A DNA stretch of 64,000 nt from Xanthostigma xanthostigma (lineage: Eukaryota > Arthropoda > Insecta > Raphidioptera > Raphidiidae). The notes beneath the pieces are model-generated. The model was not told where the DNA came from. It ran no database searches and saw only the letters and a program-made list of their open reading frames with translations. Shown one piece after another: positions 1 to 12,200 of the stretch. The position numbers and the translations under genes were made by a program. The stretch spans positions 47,110,192-47,174,191 of the forward strand of contig OY754464.1 in assembly GCA_963575645.1 (NCBI GenBank), read 5' to 3'. The number at the start of each line of letters is the position of its first letter. Within the stretch, counting starts at the first letter, position 1.

Positions 1-749
1 TTTTTCTTTCTCAATCTACATACCTATCTCTATCACGTCGCTTTTTACAGGCTGAACAGCTTTTCATGTGTAGATAGGGATTTAACATGTAATTTTTTAT
101 AGAATAGAAAAGGGAAGAAGAGGCGGCTAGTGGATTACTAGCATGGTGAAGTGCTAGGAGAAGATTTGTTCTTAAACTAGGGCACAAGCGGAAATTTTAT
201 TAAAAAGGGGCTGGTATACAAAAATTACAAACGCGGAAATTTACTTAATTTTATGGCATTATGTTTTTAACTTTAATCCCTCCCTCTGGCTACGTCCTTG
301 CAACTTATACATCATACCTTACAATAATCATTATCTGTTCCAAATATCGTTTTTGTGCTAAAAACAATCAGGCCAACAATTTTTTTTTTTTAATTTTGTA
401 TTGTGTTGTGGCCTGCCGCTTTTTTAACTTCCTTCGTTAGTTTCGATCTTTTTTATAGTCGTCTTTCCATTGAGATAACTGTCAGAATCAGATTACATAG
501 GACGTCATTGATCGGATTTATTATTGATATTTTATGGGTATAGCTGAAGCAAACAGCTATCAATTGAGCACTGCATGCGTAAGTGCGTTCAACATATTAC
601 CATTGGCTAACGTATTATAATACGTTAATCAATGATATTACCGTCTAGCTGTGAACAATCGAAATACAACCAACAACACGCTTTACTAGGTGGTTGATGT
701 TATGGCTGCCATAGTAACGGACGTTACAAGAGCATATTATACATGTGTC
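1..749. other. No gene recognised
   Basis: AT-rich sequence with T-runs and no convincing exon. The missing upstream ACAD9 exons were looked for here by eye and not found, so the preceding intron probably covers this stretch. Confidence 0.5.
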
Positions 750-757
750 TTGCAGAG

Positions 758-1092
758 TAGAGCTGTAAAAGTAACGAGAAATTGTGTACCCGTATGTATT
801 CGTTACTTAAAAAACCAGTACTCGTTACTTTCTTATTGTTACGTTACTCGTTACTTTTCATACGACATACAATTAGCATCAAGCATGTACCATCGCATCG
901 AGGCGCGTCGCATACGTGATACGGTATGACTTCGTTCGTATAACGTATAACCGCCGCATCAAACGAGTCGAACTGACATGGATACGACAAATGCGAGTAA
1001 CGAAATGAATTTGTAAGTAACGATTCGTTACTTCGAGTCAGATGATTTACCCGTTACTCAATAACGAATACATACGGTTTGTTACAGCTCTA
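758..1092. mobile_element. hAT-type MITE, 335 bp, perfect 8-bp TSD
   Basis: The termini are inverted: TAGAGCTGTAAAAGTAAC on the left and the complement of TAGAGCTGTAACAAAC on the right. The TAGNG start is typical of hAT elements. The element is flanked by the exact 8-bp duplication TTGCAGAG (750-757 and 1093-1100), the target size of hAT transposases. The interior is rich in GTAAC/GTTAC motifs, as in the hAT element at 31620-32314, so the two are probably related. There is no transposase gene, so it is non-autonomous. Confidence 0.85.
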
Positions 1093-1494
1093 TTGCAGAG
1101 CTCTTCACCCTCTTCACCGTAGTGTGTATCTTACGGCGGGCTATACTTGCTGCGTTTTCTGTGTTGAGAGATGTAATTTTGTGATAAAATTACATTTGAT
1201 TGCACGGTATACGTTGAACTTAATGCTATCTAACTAGAATGTGAATTTAAATACAAAATTTATTTATTATTTTTATTAGATGTATAAAAAATATTTTTTT
1301 ATGGGAAACGATATAAAAGAAGGGTGAAGATGCATTTCATCTGAATTGCCGCTACTGAGAGAGGATTTATTACAATTTTAGTTTTTCACAAATTGCTAAC
1401 ACTAGAATCATGTCACTTGTAACCAATCATCTTCTGCTCCGTTAGCAGTTCAAGTCTATAACGTACGTATTATATAGCTACTTTAATTTCACAG

Positions 1495-4400
1495 GTATTC
1501 AGTTCGGAATTCTGTGTAAGAGGACTAGAAGAATGTGCATCCATTATAGGTGCTGAAAGTTATCAAACCGATAACATAGTGAATAAATTGATGAACGACG
1601 CTAAAAGGCATTTGCTGTTTGATGAACTCAATAGCACCCTTAAATTGTCCATTGCAATGACCGGTTTACAGCATGCTGGGGTATTTTTCTTTTCCATTTT
1701 TTTTATTAGCATAATGGGATCATCCTACATACTGCAATTTTGAATATGGGCAGCTAAATTAGAACATTATCTTAAGACTGGGGCCGCACACGTGCCAAGC
1801 CTGGCCGAGTACTCATTGGCAAATATTTGCTTCCAATGTTTGTCTCCTCTTACTTCAGTAGCATACGTTGGCTATACACGGGTTCAATCTGATCCAATGT
1901 TTTTTTTATTATGCAATTATGTTATTAAAACATCATCGATGAATGTGTGGCCAGACTCATTGGAGTTTGTGAATCAGGGCGACTCCTTTGACTCAGGCTG
2001 GAATCCAGTTAGTATTTGCCGTTCTCTTTGAACAGTCTTCTAATACGTTCCAGCCTCAAACATTTGATGATTATTGTTACTGGTGAAGCGACTACATAAT
2101 CGTTATTGGACGATATTGGGCCAGACTCACCATGTGTATAGCCTCTGCTTAATGAAAGACTGAACAAAAATTATATCTCAAATGTACGACGTCAAAACAA
2201 TGTTTAAAATATGTGTGAAAAAAAAAATCCGGCATTTATGGCGTTAAAGCGCCTTGTCTTGCGCATGCACGTGGGGTTTAATAGCGATTGTATAATATGA
2301 TCGAGTGTGCCTTAATCTTTACATCAATTTTGGATTCAGGCATCAGCTGATGTTTAATTAAAGTTATATTTAGCTGGAATAATTAAAACAGAACACAAAT
2401 AGAAACACTAATTCTAACCAAACAAAGCTAATATTCGAAAACTATTTTTGGGTAATAATGACGGCGTTTGTTGTACCGATGGATGACAAATATTGATGCG
2501 GGTGGTGTTACGTCGCAGTAATTCTCATTAGTTGTGTTTGTTGATAAGTTCTGAACTTCAAAAGCGTTTGTTAGCAATAAAGAAATTGCGTGTTGGTTGG
2601 TCAACTTCTGGAACTCTTCGCGCTATTTGAACTTGGTTCTGGAAGTTCTAGGCTCCTAGAATTACTGAAACCAGGTTTACACAATTCGAAGAGTCTGAGA
2701 ATTTGACCAACAAATTCACTGTGTCCGAAAAGTTCTGTTACTCTGTATTGCTAACACGCTTTGGAAGTTCAGAACATCCCAACATACACACTTATTTTGA
2801 ACTGCGCCTCAATTTTTTCTGTACGTACAATTACGAAATATAAGAAAATATAAAATAGGATATTTCATTTATTATTAAAATGTCAGAATCTACAATAAAA
2901 ACTTGACGGATAAACGAAGTGATCCCATGAAGGTTTTGTTTTCATTTTTTTTTTTTTTTTTTAATCTGAGGTACGGAATTCTAAAAATATGCATGATGAC
3001 CCCATTCACGATCGTTTGAATCACAGAAAGTGTCTGAACACGACTATAATATAAATTTTTAGTTTTATATTTGATTATCTGTTTGTTGCAATTTTTAGAA
3101 AGAATTAAATGAATCCGTAAAACATTTACGAAATCCTTTCTTCTATCCATGGGAGGTGATACGAAAAACTTGGAACCAGCGTCTTGATAGTAACGATACT
3201 CCCAAGTTGGCAATACATCTGTCTCACTACCTTCACCCAAATCTTTTGATGAGTGCAGATTTGCTAGAGTAAGTAGTTTTGCTGTGTTTGGTGTTAAGTC
3301 CATAACCATTTGGTTATACAAACAAGATATATAATAAAGAAAAAAAAATGGGTACACAAAAGAAAGTCAGTTTATTCAAAAATTCGCACACATTAGAAAT
3401 GACAGAGAACTCAAATAAGTTATAATAATAATCTACTAAAATTTATGAGCACAAGCTCTTTCGTTTGGAATAGTAAAACAAATCATAACAGAAATAGTTG
3501 AAATATACTCTCAAAAAATCGATTTCAATCCAAGTTTCGTAATTGATAAAATAATTTGTCATTCGTTGAAGTATAATAAAAATGATTACTGTAGTGACTC
3601 AGATCAATGAACGCATTGTGAATTACATCTTAAATAGGCTAGACGGCGAGGAATTATGGGTGTATTTTTCGGGCACAGGCGAGATTATTGTTGGAATCGC
3701 TTCATTTTAGGGTGTAGTTCAACCCCCTAAGTTTGCTTACAAATTTTTGGTGTGCTTGATTTTTTAATTGACAATTAGTGACGAAAATAATGCTTTTTTC
3801 TCTATTTCCTTTAATATCTCCGTTCCTCTTGACTTTTAGTATAGCATATGCATTAAGAAAATTGTTCCTTATGAAATTTCCTAAAAAATGAGCACTGACA
3901 GAGGTCGCTAAGTGCAATTGTTAACTTGAAAATAGCCCCGAAAGTTCAAAAAACACGTTTTTTTCACTATTTTGTTACTAAAAAATGACCGCACATAGAT
4001 GGCTGAAAATTCTCAAAAATGATGTCTATGTTGACCCAAACATGCATGAATAATTTTAGCGTCATCGGTCAATTACTTCTCGAGTAATTAACGATCACGG
4101 CTAGAATTAATTTTTTCCAAAAATTCCAATGGGATACTAAAGTTGAATGGATTTGTGATTTTTCTGGCTTGGTTCGACCAGCGAAACCCGTTTGTGAAAA
4201 AAATGGCGCAATTTGCAATTAAGAAAACAAAAAAAAAAAGTGATCGTTAATGACTCGAGAAGTAATTGACCAATAACGCTAAAATTATTCATGCATGTTT
4301 GGGTCAACATAAACATCATTTTTGAGAATTTTCACTTATCTATGTGCGGTCATTTTTTAGTAAAAAAATAGTGAAAAAAACGTGTTTTTTCAACTTTCGG

Positions 4401-5642
4401 GGCTATTTGCAAGTTAACAATTGCACTTAGCGACCTCTGTCAATGCTCATTTTTTAGGAAATTTCATAAGGAACAACTTTCTCAAAGCATATGCTATACT
4501 AAAAGTCAAGAGGAACGGTGATATTAAAGGAAATAGAGAAAAAAACACTATTTTCGTCACTAATTTATTGTTAATTATAAAATCAAGCACACCAGCCATT
4601 TGTAAGCAAACTTACGGGGTTGAACTACACCCTAAAACGAAGCGATCCGAACAATAATTTCGCCTGTGCCCGAATAATACACTTTTTAATGTTTTTCCTC
4701 CTCGCCGTCTAGCCTAAAAGGTAAGTTCGATTTTTTGTGTGCAAAATAACAAATGAATACGCTATAATGTGCGTTATAGGCGTCAAAAATGGCGAGCACA
4801 ACACTAATTGCCCTTAAACATTAAAATGCAGGAGTTAAAATTTTCAACAGTATATTGTGCTATAAAATGCTTGTTTGACAATGTTATCTATTATTTTTTT
4901 TTAATTATTAAAAAACTCAGTGTTTTGCAGACGTCAAAATCCCTGTCAATCTGTGTGATTTCTAATATTTAATTTGCATGGTAAAATTTACTGATTTTTT
5001 CAAACGTATTGTTTAAAAATTATTTTCATAAAAATGAAATTGTCATTTGTATTTTTCATCTTCTAATTATGACCTGTAGCTGGCATCTCAATCAAATTTA
5101 CCTACCATTTTTAAAGCACTCTTGGTGCCTGTTGTCATTTCAGATTTTTATCATCATATTCTGAGACCAGAATTGTAATTTTAAAAAAATCGACTGTTCT
5201 TAATTTTAGATATTCAGTGTATCGTTTAAAATATGCCACGGAGATTTTGTTATCGCGACATGGAGCACTTGTAATAGAAAAACATGCAGATCTTGAAAGA
5301 TTAGCGAATGCTGCGATAGAAATTTATGCAATGGTTGCAGTTTTAGGTAAATGCATTCTATGACTTTTTATAAAATTGTTATATTTAATTATTGTTATTT
5401 AATCATTCATATTTTCAGGACGCGCATCTCGTTCTTATTGCATCGGTCTTCAATTTGGAGAAAATGAAATGTTGATGGCAGGAGCTTTTTGTGTAGACGC
5501 CACAGATAGAGTTAAGAAAATAGTCTCCGAAATTGATGCCGGACCTTATATAACAAATGAACGAAATTTACTGCCAATAGCTGAAAGAGTAATTAAATCG
5601 AAAGGCTATTTCGCTGAACATCCTCTTGCTAGAAATTTTTAA
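1495..5642 (+). CDS. ACAD9: ACAD9-like acyl-CoA dehydrogenase, C-terminal part (4 exons, 5' end outside window)
   Basis: Mitochondrial flavin-dependent acyl-CoA dehydrogenase of the very-long-chain/ACAD9 branch. Known members oxidise long acyl-CoAs, and vertebrate ACAD9 also serves complex I assembly. Exons are 1495-1680, 3099-3268, 5210-5346 and 5419-5642 (TAA). All have AG/GT borders and matching phases (0, 2, 1), giving 238 residues. The first exon begins VFSSE and ends AMTGLQHAG, ACAD9-type signatures at the end of the catalytic domain. The second encodes the linker with HPNLLMSADLLE. The last two carry the C-terminal helical domain (ERLANAAIEIYAMVAVL, then GRASRS, FCVDA and the end AEHPLARNF). 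The ACAD9 blocks fit better than ACADVL. Upstream exons lie outside the window. Intron 2 contains a 1.1-kb foldback element. Confidence 0.9.
2534..2789. repeat. Foldback repeat in ACAD9 intron 1
   Basis: The two halves are inverted copies of each other. Left-half blocks such as GTTCTGAACTTC, TTAGCAATA and TTGGTTGGTCAA recur as reverse complements on the right. No clean target duplication was seen. Probably a non-autonomous DNA element lying wholly within the intron. Confidence 0.55.
3637..4714. mobile_element. Long-arm foldback DNA element, TA-flanked
   Basis: Two inverted arms of roughly 450-480 bp enclose a loop of about 130 bp. The ends are GGCTAGACGGCGAGG and its complement, flanked by TA (3635-3636 and 4715-4716), the target of Tc1/mariner-type transposases. 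A second copy at 53273-53862 has one arm plus the loop in inverted orientation. The short ORFs on both strands are mirror images of the arms and not genes. It lies in ACAD9 intron 2. Confidence 0.75.
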
Positions 5643-5653
5643 ATATAGCTGTA

Positions 5654-5659
5654 AATAAA
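5654..5659 (+). promoter_or_regulatory. Poly(A) signal AATAAA of ACAD9
   Basis: A canonical AATAAA hexamer lies 12 bases after the TAA stop and fits a very short 3' UTR. Confidence 0.7.
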
Positions 5660-6271
5660 GTGTATTATTAAGAAATATGTTTTTTTTTACATTTCTAAAC
5701 TTTAAGCAACCTGAATACCCAAGTTCTGAATTTGATATGGAGCCATAGAATTTGAAAAAAAATCATTTAAATATTATCTATAACCATAGAGTATCTGTGT
5801 CTGTAACACAAGAAAAATAGTTTTTCCAAATCATTTGCATAATTCCATAATAGGAAGTTGTCCATAAGCTAATTTATCTGAAATAGAAATTTGAAATGTC
5901 CGTGGACAGTTGAAATTTAATTCACTGGAAAGAAGTTTGATAGTCACTGGCGGTCATGTCCTGGCGTTTTTTTGTGGATAAACGAAGAACTAATATTGAC
6001 ATTTATTGTCGATTTCGGTTCTTCAAATAATTTGAGGTTACGTGATGTCAAATTCTAAACGTAGAAACCTAGTTTTAAATGGAAGTAATATAATATATAT
6101 ATAATTCAGTATATATTTGGAGAAAATGCTTTTTTATTATTTCAAAATAAATGTTTTCAAAAAATTTCTTATCGAAACATAAATACTTACGTGATAAGAT
6201 ATCGCCGTATTAGTGTCAGCTCTTGAACATATCTATTTAATTCAGTAAAATTGACAGTGGAGTTTTTTAAA

Positions 6272-9200
6272 ATGGCAAGGCAACGGAAAGGAAATTCAAA
6301 TAACGCGGGTGAAGGAGTACCCGTGGGAAAATCGGATAAAGCAGCCGGGAACAGTAGTAGTAGCGGAGGTAGTGTCGCAAGCAAGGCTTCTTCCCGAGAC
6401 GGCATCCTCAGTTACTGGAAAGTAACATTGGGATGTATTTGTTTAGTTATAGCTGCTGTCGTCGGTTATATGGGGTACCTTGAAACACGTGTCAATACAC
6501 CCTACGACGATCATAAGGTAATTACTTTTTTCAGATGAAAATCTATCCAAAAGGGAAATCCAAACATGTTCAGTTTTCGACTATTTTTTCTATTCCTTAA
6601 ATTTTCAGTGCTTCCTGTAACTTTGCGTAAAATCTTTTTATTTTTACATATCTTAAAAAGTTAAACTGCACAACTTTGAGAACCTTCACATAGATAAGAG
6701 GAATTGACCCGTGGATTATCCAGCGTAGGCTACCCTAAATTTAAATAAATCCAAAAAAATGATGGGCTATATCAGAAAATCACATCAGTTTACGTTTTAA
6801 ATGCGCCTTTATGATGAATTTGCTCAATTTGTTGTTCGTGTCGCTTTCTGTGGTATAAAAGTGTCTCGAGGCATGTTATTGGTAGAATTGTTTTTTGTTA
6901 TTGGGACGGAAAATGGAAAACTGGATTATTAATGAGCTAGATGACATCGTTTTACTTTACCGAAAATCTGACAAAAAATTAGAAGAAATGGGCGCATGTA
7001 TTTATGTAGTACGTACGTTAGAGGTTATACTTCGTTGACGTGATTTAAAATTAATTTTTAATTTGCAAGCAAATGACTCATTAAAATAAAATCATAAAAG
7101 AACTGACGTGAGATTAGCATAAATGCAGCTATTAGATGCTACGCACATGCTATAACATGGTCTTACTTCTAGTCTGTTGGTAGTCTTTTTCTGCGAGCAA
7201 CTTCATCCTGTTAATTTTGATGTTACACAACATGTCACAATATAACTTCAAAATGAAACTGATTATTTAATAATTATTTATTTATTCTGTAGATGGTCAT
7301 AAAAACAGGCTTAGATGTGCCTGAAAGATATTGGGGAACATATCGACCAGGAACATATTTTGGATTTAAAACAAGAGATCCTTATTCTTTGGTGACAGGA
7401 TTAATGTGGTATTTTCCACGAAGATTGTCACCAGGAGGTGATGGAATCAGGTAACGTAAGGCTGACTTAGCCGGAACTATAAAGGGGGAGATGCAAGTAG
7501 TTTCAAAGAGCATCAACTCTAGTAGTTAGCTACTATGGTGTCATCAAATCATTCGGGTACAAAATTAAAATAAGTGAAAACCTTTAAGAAAACTCAATTA
7601 GGTACAGACAGAACTCCCATTATAATTTTGTATATAAGTATCGATAGTAATAAATAATTAAAAATATCTCTCTAGTCATAAATAGAAATATCTCTATTAG
7701 CTGAAAGCTCACATACCACTTTTCACGAAGTGTTTGATTCACGTAGAAATTTCGACCAGTGGATAGATGGACAAGAAAAAATATGTTTGCCTGACTTACC
7801 GTGGTACAGCAGGTACTGCGCATCCGGTTAATGTGTCCAAAAATGTACGCCAAAGAAGTGTTTGATTGATAGAAATCAGTTAAGCATGCTTTGATTAATT
7901 GGAACATAATTTAGCCGTATTCTGCTATTTGAGTTCTAATCACTGTGCTTAGGTAACCACAGTAATAAAAAAAAATACATACAAAAATGATTATTGGGTG
8001 CATTCCTAAATTCGCTACAGTAGCTGTAGCGAATTTAGGAATGCACACAAAGGGTTTATTTTGATAAACACTATAATGACAGCTTAGGGTAATTAATAAA
8101 ATTTAAATACAATATTTGCTATTTATTGGCATGGTTATCTACATAATATGTTCTAATTAATCAAAGCATGCTTAACTGATTTCTATCAATCAAACACTTT
8201 TTTGGCATACATTTTGACGTGATAACGTCTTATAAATTGATGAATCACCAATCTTATAAATTGATAAAACACCGGCTGCATGCACGAAAAAGTGTAACGT
8301 TCGTAACGTTCCGCCTGACCCTGTGCGTGCTTTTCTCGAAAACGGCCCTAACGATTTGGATGAAATTTACTGAAAAGGGATTTTGAGGGGCAAAAAATCG
8401 TTTTAGCTAGGTCTCATCTCTCGAAAAAATCGTTTTCTTACAAATTTTATCATTATAAAAATCAATTTTTTGACGTATGAAAATACTTAAATATTGTAAG
8501 TAGGTTTTGGAATTTTATATAAACAGTGAAACAATTGTTTTATAAATATTATGACAGCTAATCTTTGAGACTTAAAATAAATACGAAAGAAAGAAAGTTA
8601 AAAAAAAACAATTATATTATATGGTGAGTAATTTAAATAAATAAAATTAACCTAAATTTGAAGCGAAAGATGCAATATTATCATAGATTCGAATTATTAT
8701 ATAATATTAGGTTATGTATTACGGAATACGTTATCACGTAAAACTATCGTCCGTAAACCGACTTTACAGACAACCAATCTTTTTTTTTTGGACACATTAA
8801 CTGGATGCGCAGTACCTGCTGTACCACGGTAAATCAGGCAAACATATTTTTTCTTGTCCATCTATTCTATCTGTACCATTGGTCAAAATTTCTACATGAA
8901 TCAAACACTTCGTGAAAAGTGGTACGTAAAATCTTGGGCTATATAGTCGTAGATCGACTCTAATTAAATGATGATATTTCAGACATTGGTGTGAACAAGG
9001 TGACAATTTACAACGTTATGGTTGGCTTCAGCATGATGGCAGTTCATTTGGTTTGCAAGAAATCCAAGATGGACCTTTTTTATTAACGACGTCATTTGTT
9101 AAACAGCCCGGCGGACATCATGGCGGGGATTGGACAGCAAGAATTACAGTTACAACTCAGGTTGCTAATTAGATAGATAGATAGATATTTGTAAATCAGT

Positions 9201-12200
9201 GAGATAAAAAATCCTTTACTGTCTCTGTCGAAATTTCATTAAAAACTTACAATAGGGCTTTTGATCGTTTTTAAGCGCATGCGTCGTCGCCATGGTTATG
9301 ATCACTGTATTCAAAAGTTTCGGGCACTTTTTGACGACACAGTAACGTTTTTCAATGTTAATTTAGATGGAAATATTATTGACGGTGCTAAATTAGTGCA
9401 CAAAACAGTAGGAACACACGTGCTCTTAATTTAGATGTTGATTGAAGTGCCACAATCGGAAAAATTGGTGGAAGTAAACAAAAACTGGTTGAAACGTCTC
9501 GGATATAAATTGTTGTTTGTAAAAAGTTTATCTTCAAAAAAAGAATCAATCACTTTTCACCTGTCAAAATGAAAAATATAACAGAAGTTGAGACAGATAA
9601 TAGACGCTGATAACCTCAACTATTTAGCGTCTATGGGGACCGTGCGGGAAACAGAGGCAGCACTACTGCCGAAGTTGACGCTCTCTAGTACCTAATTAAT
9701 GAAGTAAATGGGATCATTTTATAATAGTAAACAATGAAAATTATAATATTATTTTTTAGAGGATTATAGATCAATAAAGATATATGCTATTAAGCTATAT
9801 TTTTAATCGCAACGTTTCGTTTTACTTATTAAAACTTCCTCAGGCTATACAAAAAATACATAATATAAATTAAAATACAATAAATAGTAAATACATATAC
9901 ACCGTGTTTTAAAATTAATTGAGAAAATTTGCCTGTTCTCGAAAAAAGTTTCAGACAAAAGTCTCATATTTTTTCACGCGCAATCGATTGCCGATGTCAA
10001 AAATAGGACGTTCCATTAAAAAAAAACAAAGTTGACCTTGAATTCCCTTGAACCTTATACCCAAGGTCAAAAGTATTAGTGCCATCGAATGTCCCCCTCC
10101 AAGTTGTACAACTTTTGTACCAAACAATTTTTCATTCAAGGTCACTGACAAAAGTTATCCGGGGTGGGACATTAAAATGGGACACGCTGTATAATAAATT
10201 ACATTAATAAAAATGATAAATACCTTAAAGAATAACTTAGCATTGGTAATATTATGTATAAAAATATAGCTTAATAGCATATATTTTTATTGATCTATAA
10301 TCCTCTGAAAAATAATATTATAAAATTAATAGATCGGAAACATATATCAAATGAAAATCATTTGAAAAAATGGACAAAATAAGAAGTACGCATTTCAACC
10401 TGTAATTTATTAATACTCGTGTACATGGATAGAATAGCTCAAAAGGCGAAAAATTATATAATTCTGGTCATGTATATGATGTAGAACAGGGGCGGGCAAA
10501 TCTTTTGATTGCCGGGCCACATTGCTGATAAAAATTTGACCGTGGGCCAAAAATTTGGAGAGCAAAAAAAAAGGTCTTTTCATTTCCGCAACAAAAAGGT
10601 CTTTTTTCGTCTGTTGTGGCCCTTTTTATGCGCCAAATTATATTGTAAAACTATTTTCGCTCTTAATAATCATTTATAAAATGCTTTGCGGGCCGGATCC
10701 GGCCTTTGGGCCGCCATTTGCTCAGGCCTGATCTAGAACGTTATTTAAATGGGCAAGTTGTCATAACCGCAAAGTTGTACCACAAACAACTGTGTATAAA
10801 GTGTATAATGTAAAAATTACGCTATGTATAATTAATAATTTCTTCTTTTGTATAATATTAGTATTTTACTTTGTAGTTTACTTATATTTTAGATGACTGA
10901 AAAACAAATTGTCACTAATTGCAACTAAATGCAATTTTTTATCCAAAGCCTGCTCATAATATATCATTATATTTTGAAAAAATGCTCCCATAAAATTAAC
11001 ATTTTTACCACCAGTTGGCGTGAAACTCACAAAGCTCGGTCCCCATCATATATCTATTAATTAACTATATGAATCATTGCCTATCTACTCAATGTGCGGT
11101 GAGTGAACGCAACAAAGCGTATCAAAAATATATCTGCGTCTCTTTCTTCAATGTAATTCCCTGATTTCTCCGATGTTAGGATTAATTGATATACTTGCAT
11201 TCTATCTGAATAAAGTATCTCTGTTTCAAAAACTTTGTCTTTTTCTATGACGTTAACATGGGCGTACCCAGTTTTTGGCCCAGGAGGAGGCAAACTAGAA
11301 ATTTCTTAAGCCGGGTCCCCCGTGCTTGTTTTGCCCTCCTAGATACGCTAGTGCTTACGGCGTAAAAAAAGACAGAAGTATATGTTTGATTGCGATTTTA
11401 TTCCTATGCTCAGTATAGAATAAAAGTATATGGTCCCCATAGTCTACAATTCATTAATTTATGTACAAAAAAATTTCAACTATGAAGAGGTTTGCCTGTA
11501 ACCATAGTGACGTTAGTTATCCTTACAGTCAGCCAATCAAAAAAAGAAGCGTTTGTTCTGATCTTGTCTTAACGCAGGATATGTATAAACATAGTATTTA
11601 TTTTCTCTTTGATAGAGCCCATCGGTGCAATCTGAGGAAGTATCCTTAATATGGTATATTGCAACAGAAGAGAAAACCGGTGGCTGGATTAAACCGAGTA
11701 CAGTTGCTAGTAAATTGATCACTGGAATGCGAGGTGAAACTCCAGGCCTTGGCTCATTCACAATTAAGTTATTTAACTATTCAGGTAAATTGTTTAGAGA
11801 TCGCACATTACTTTCGAAACATCATTTTTAATCACTTTGTTATTAGGTACTATTCAACACGAATCATACTTAAGCACGGTATCTCCGGGCTTACATCGGT
11901 TGAGAGAAACGGTTGTATCGTCTTTACGTCTGTCACAAGATAAGTCGGACGCACAAAAGCGTATTGTTCTTGCTGGTGAACTTTTGTCGGGTGTTGATGG
12001 CTCAAGGGTATTAAAATTTTGTGATTTTTTAAAACTACTTCATTAATTTTTTGCACGCTGTTAGCTAAATGAAATATAGCCTAAAAAACTGTCCAAATAT
12101 TTTCTCTACCTATTCATAAAAACCGATTGAATTGTTTCTCAGTTTATTGCATTCAGAACAGACAGACTTTGCCTTTTATAAGGCTAATAGGTATATGATT

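Larger units (their letters stand above)
7716..8922. mobile_element. Long-arm foldback element in MOGS intron 2, with another element inserted in its right arm
   Basis: The left arm (about 7716-7905) is inverted in the right arm, which is split into about 8152-8215 and 8779-8922. The ends read CCACTTTTCACGAAG and its complement, each next to TA (7714-7715 and 8923-8924). The right arm is interrupted by the T-run element at 8216-8778, so that insertion is younger than the foldback element. Confidence 0.7.
9758..10330 (-). mobile_element. Inverted pair of repeat ends, probable Penelope-like debris, in MOGS intron 3
   Basis: The block at 9758-9810 (GGATTATAGATCAATAAAGA onward) returns as a reverse complement at about 10256-10308. 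The left copy carries a hammerhead-like core on the minus strand (see 9805-9845). A short TA-flanked MITE sits between the blocks. The assignment to Penelope-like elements is inference from the ribozyme-like motif. Confidence 0.4.

Noticed and set aside
690..929. 79-codon plus-strand frame
   Set aside because: It overlaps the boundary of the hAT MITE at 758-1092 and has no domain-like pattern.
2890..3357. 155-codon minus-strand frame
   Set aside because: It is antisense to the real ACAD9 exon 3099-3268, whose plus-strand frame fits the family and the splice phases.
4421..4657. Frames starting MHLATSV on both sides of 3.7-4.7 kb
   Set aside because: They are mirror copies in the arms of a foldback element, not paralogous genes.
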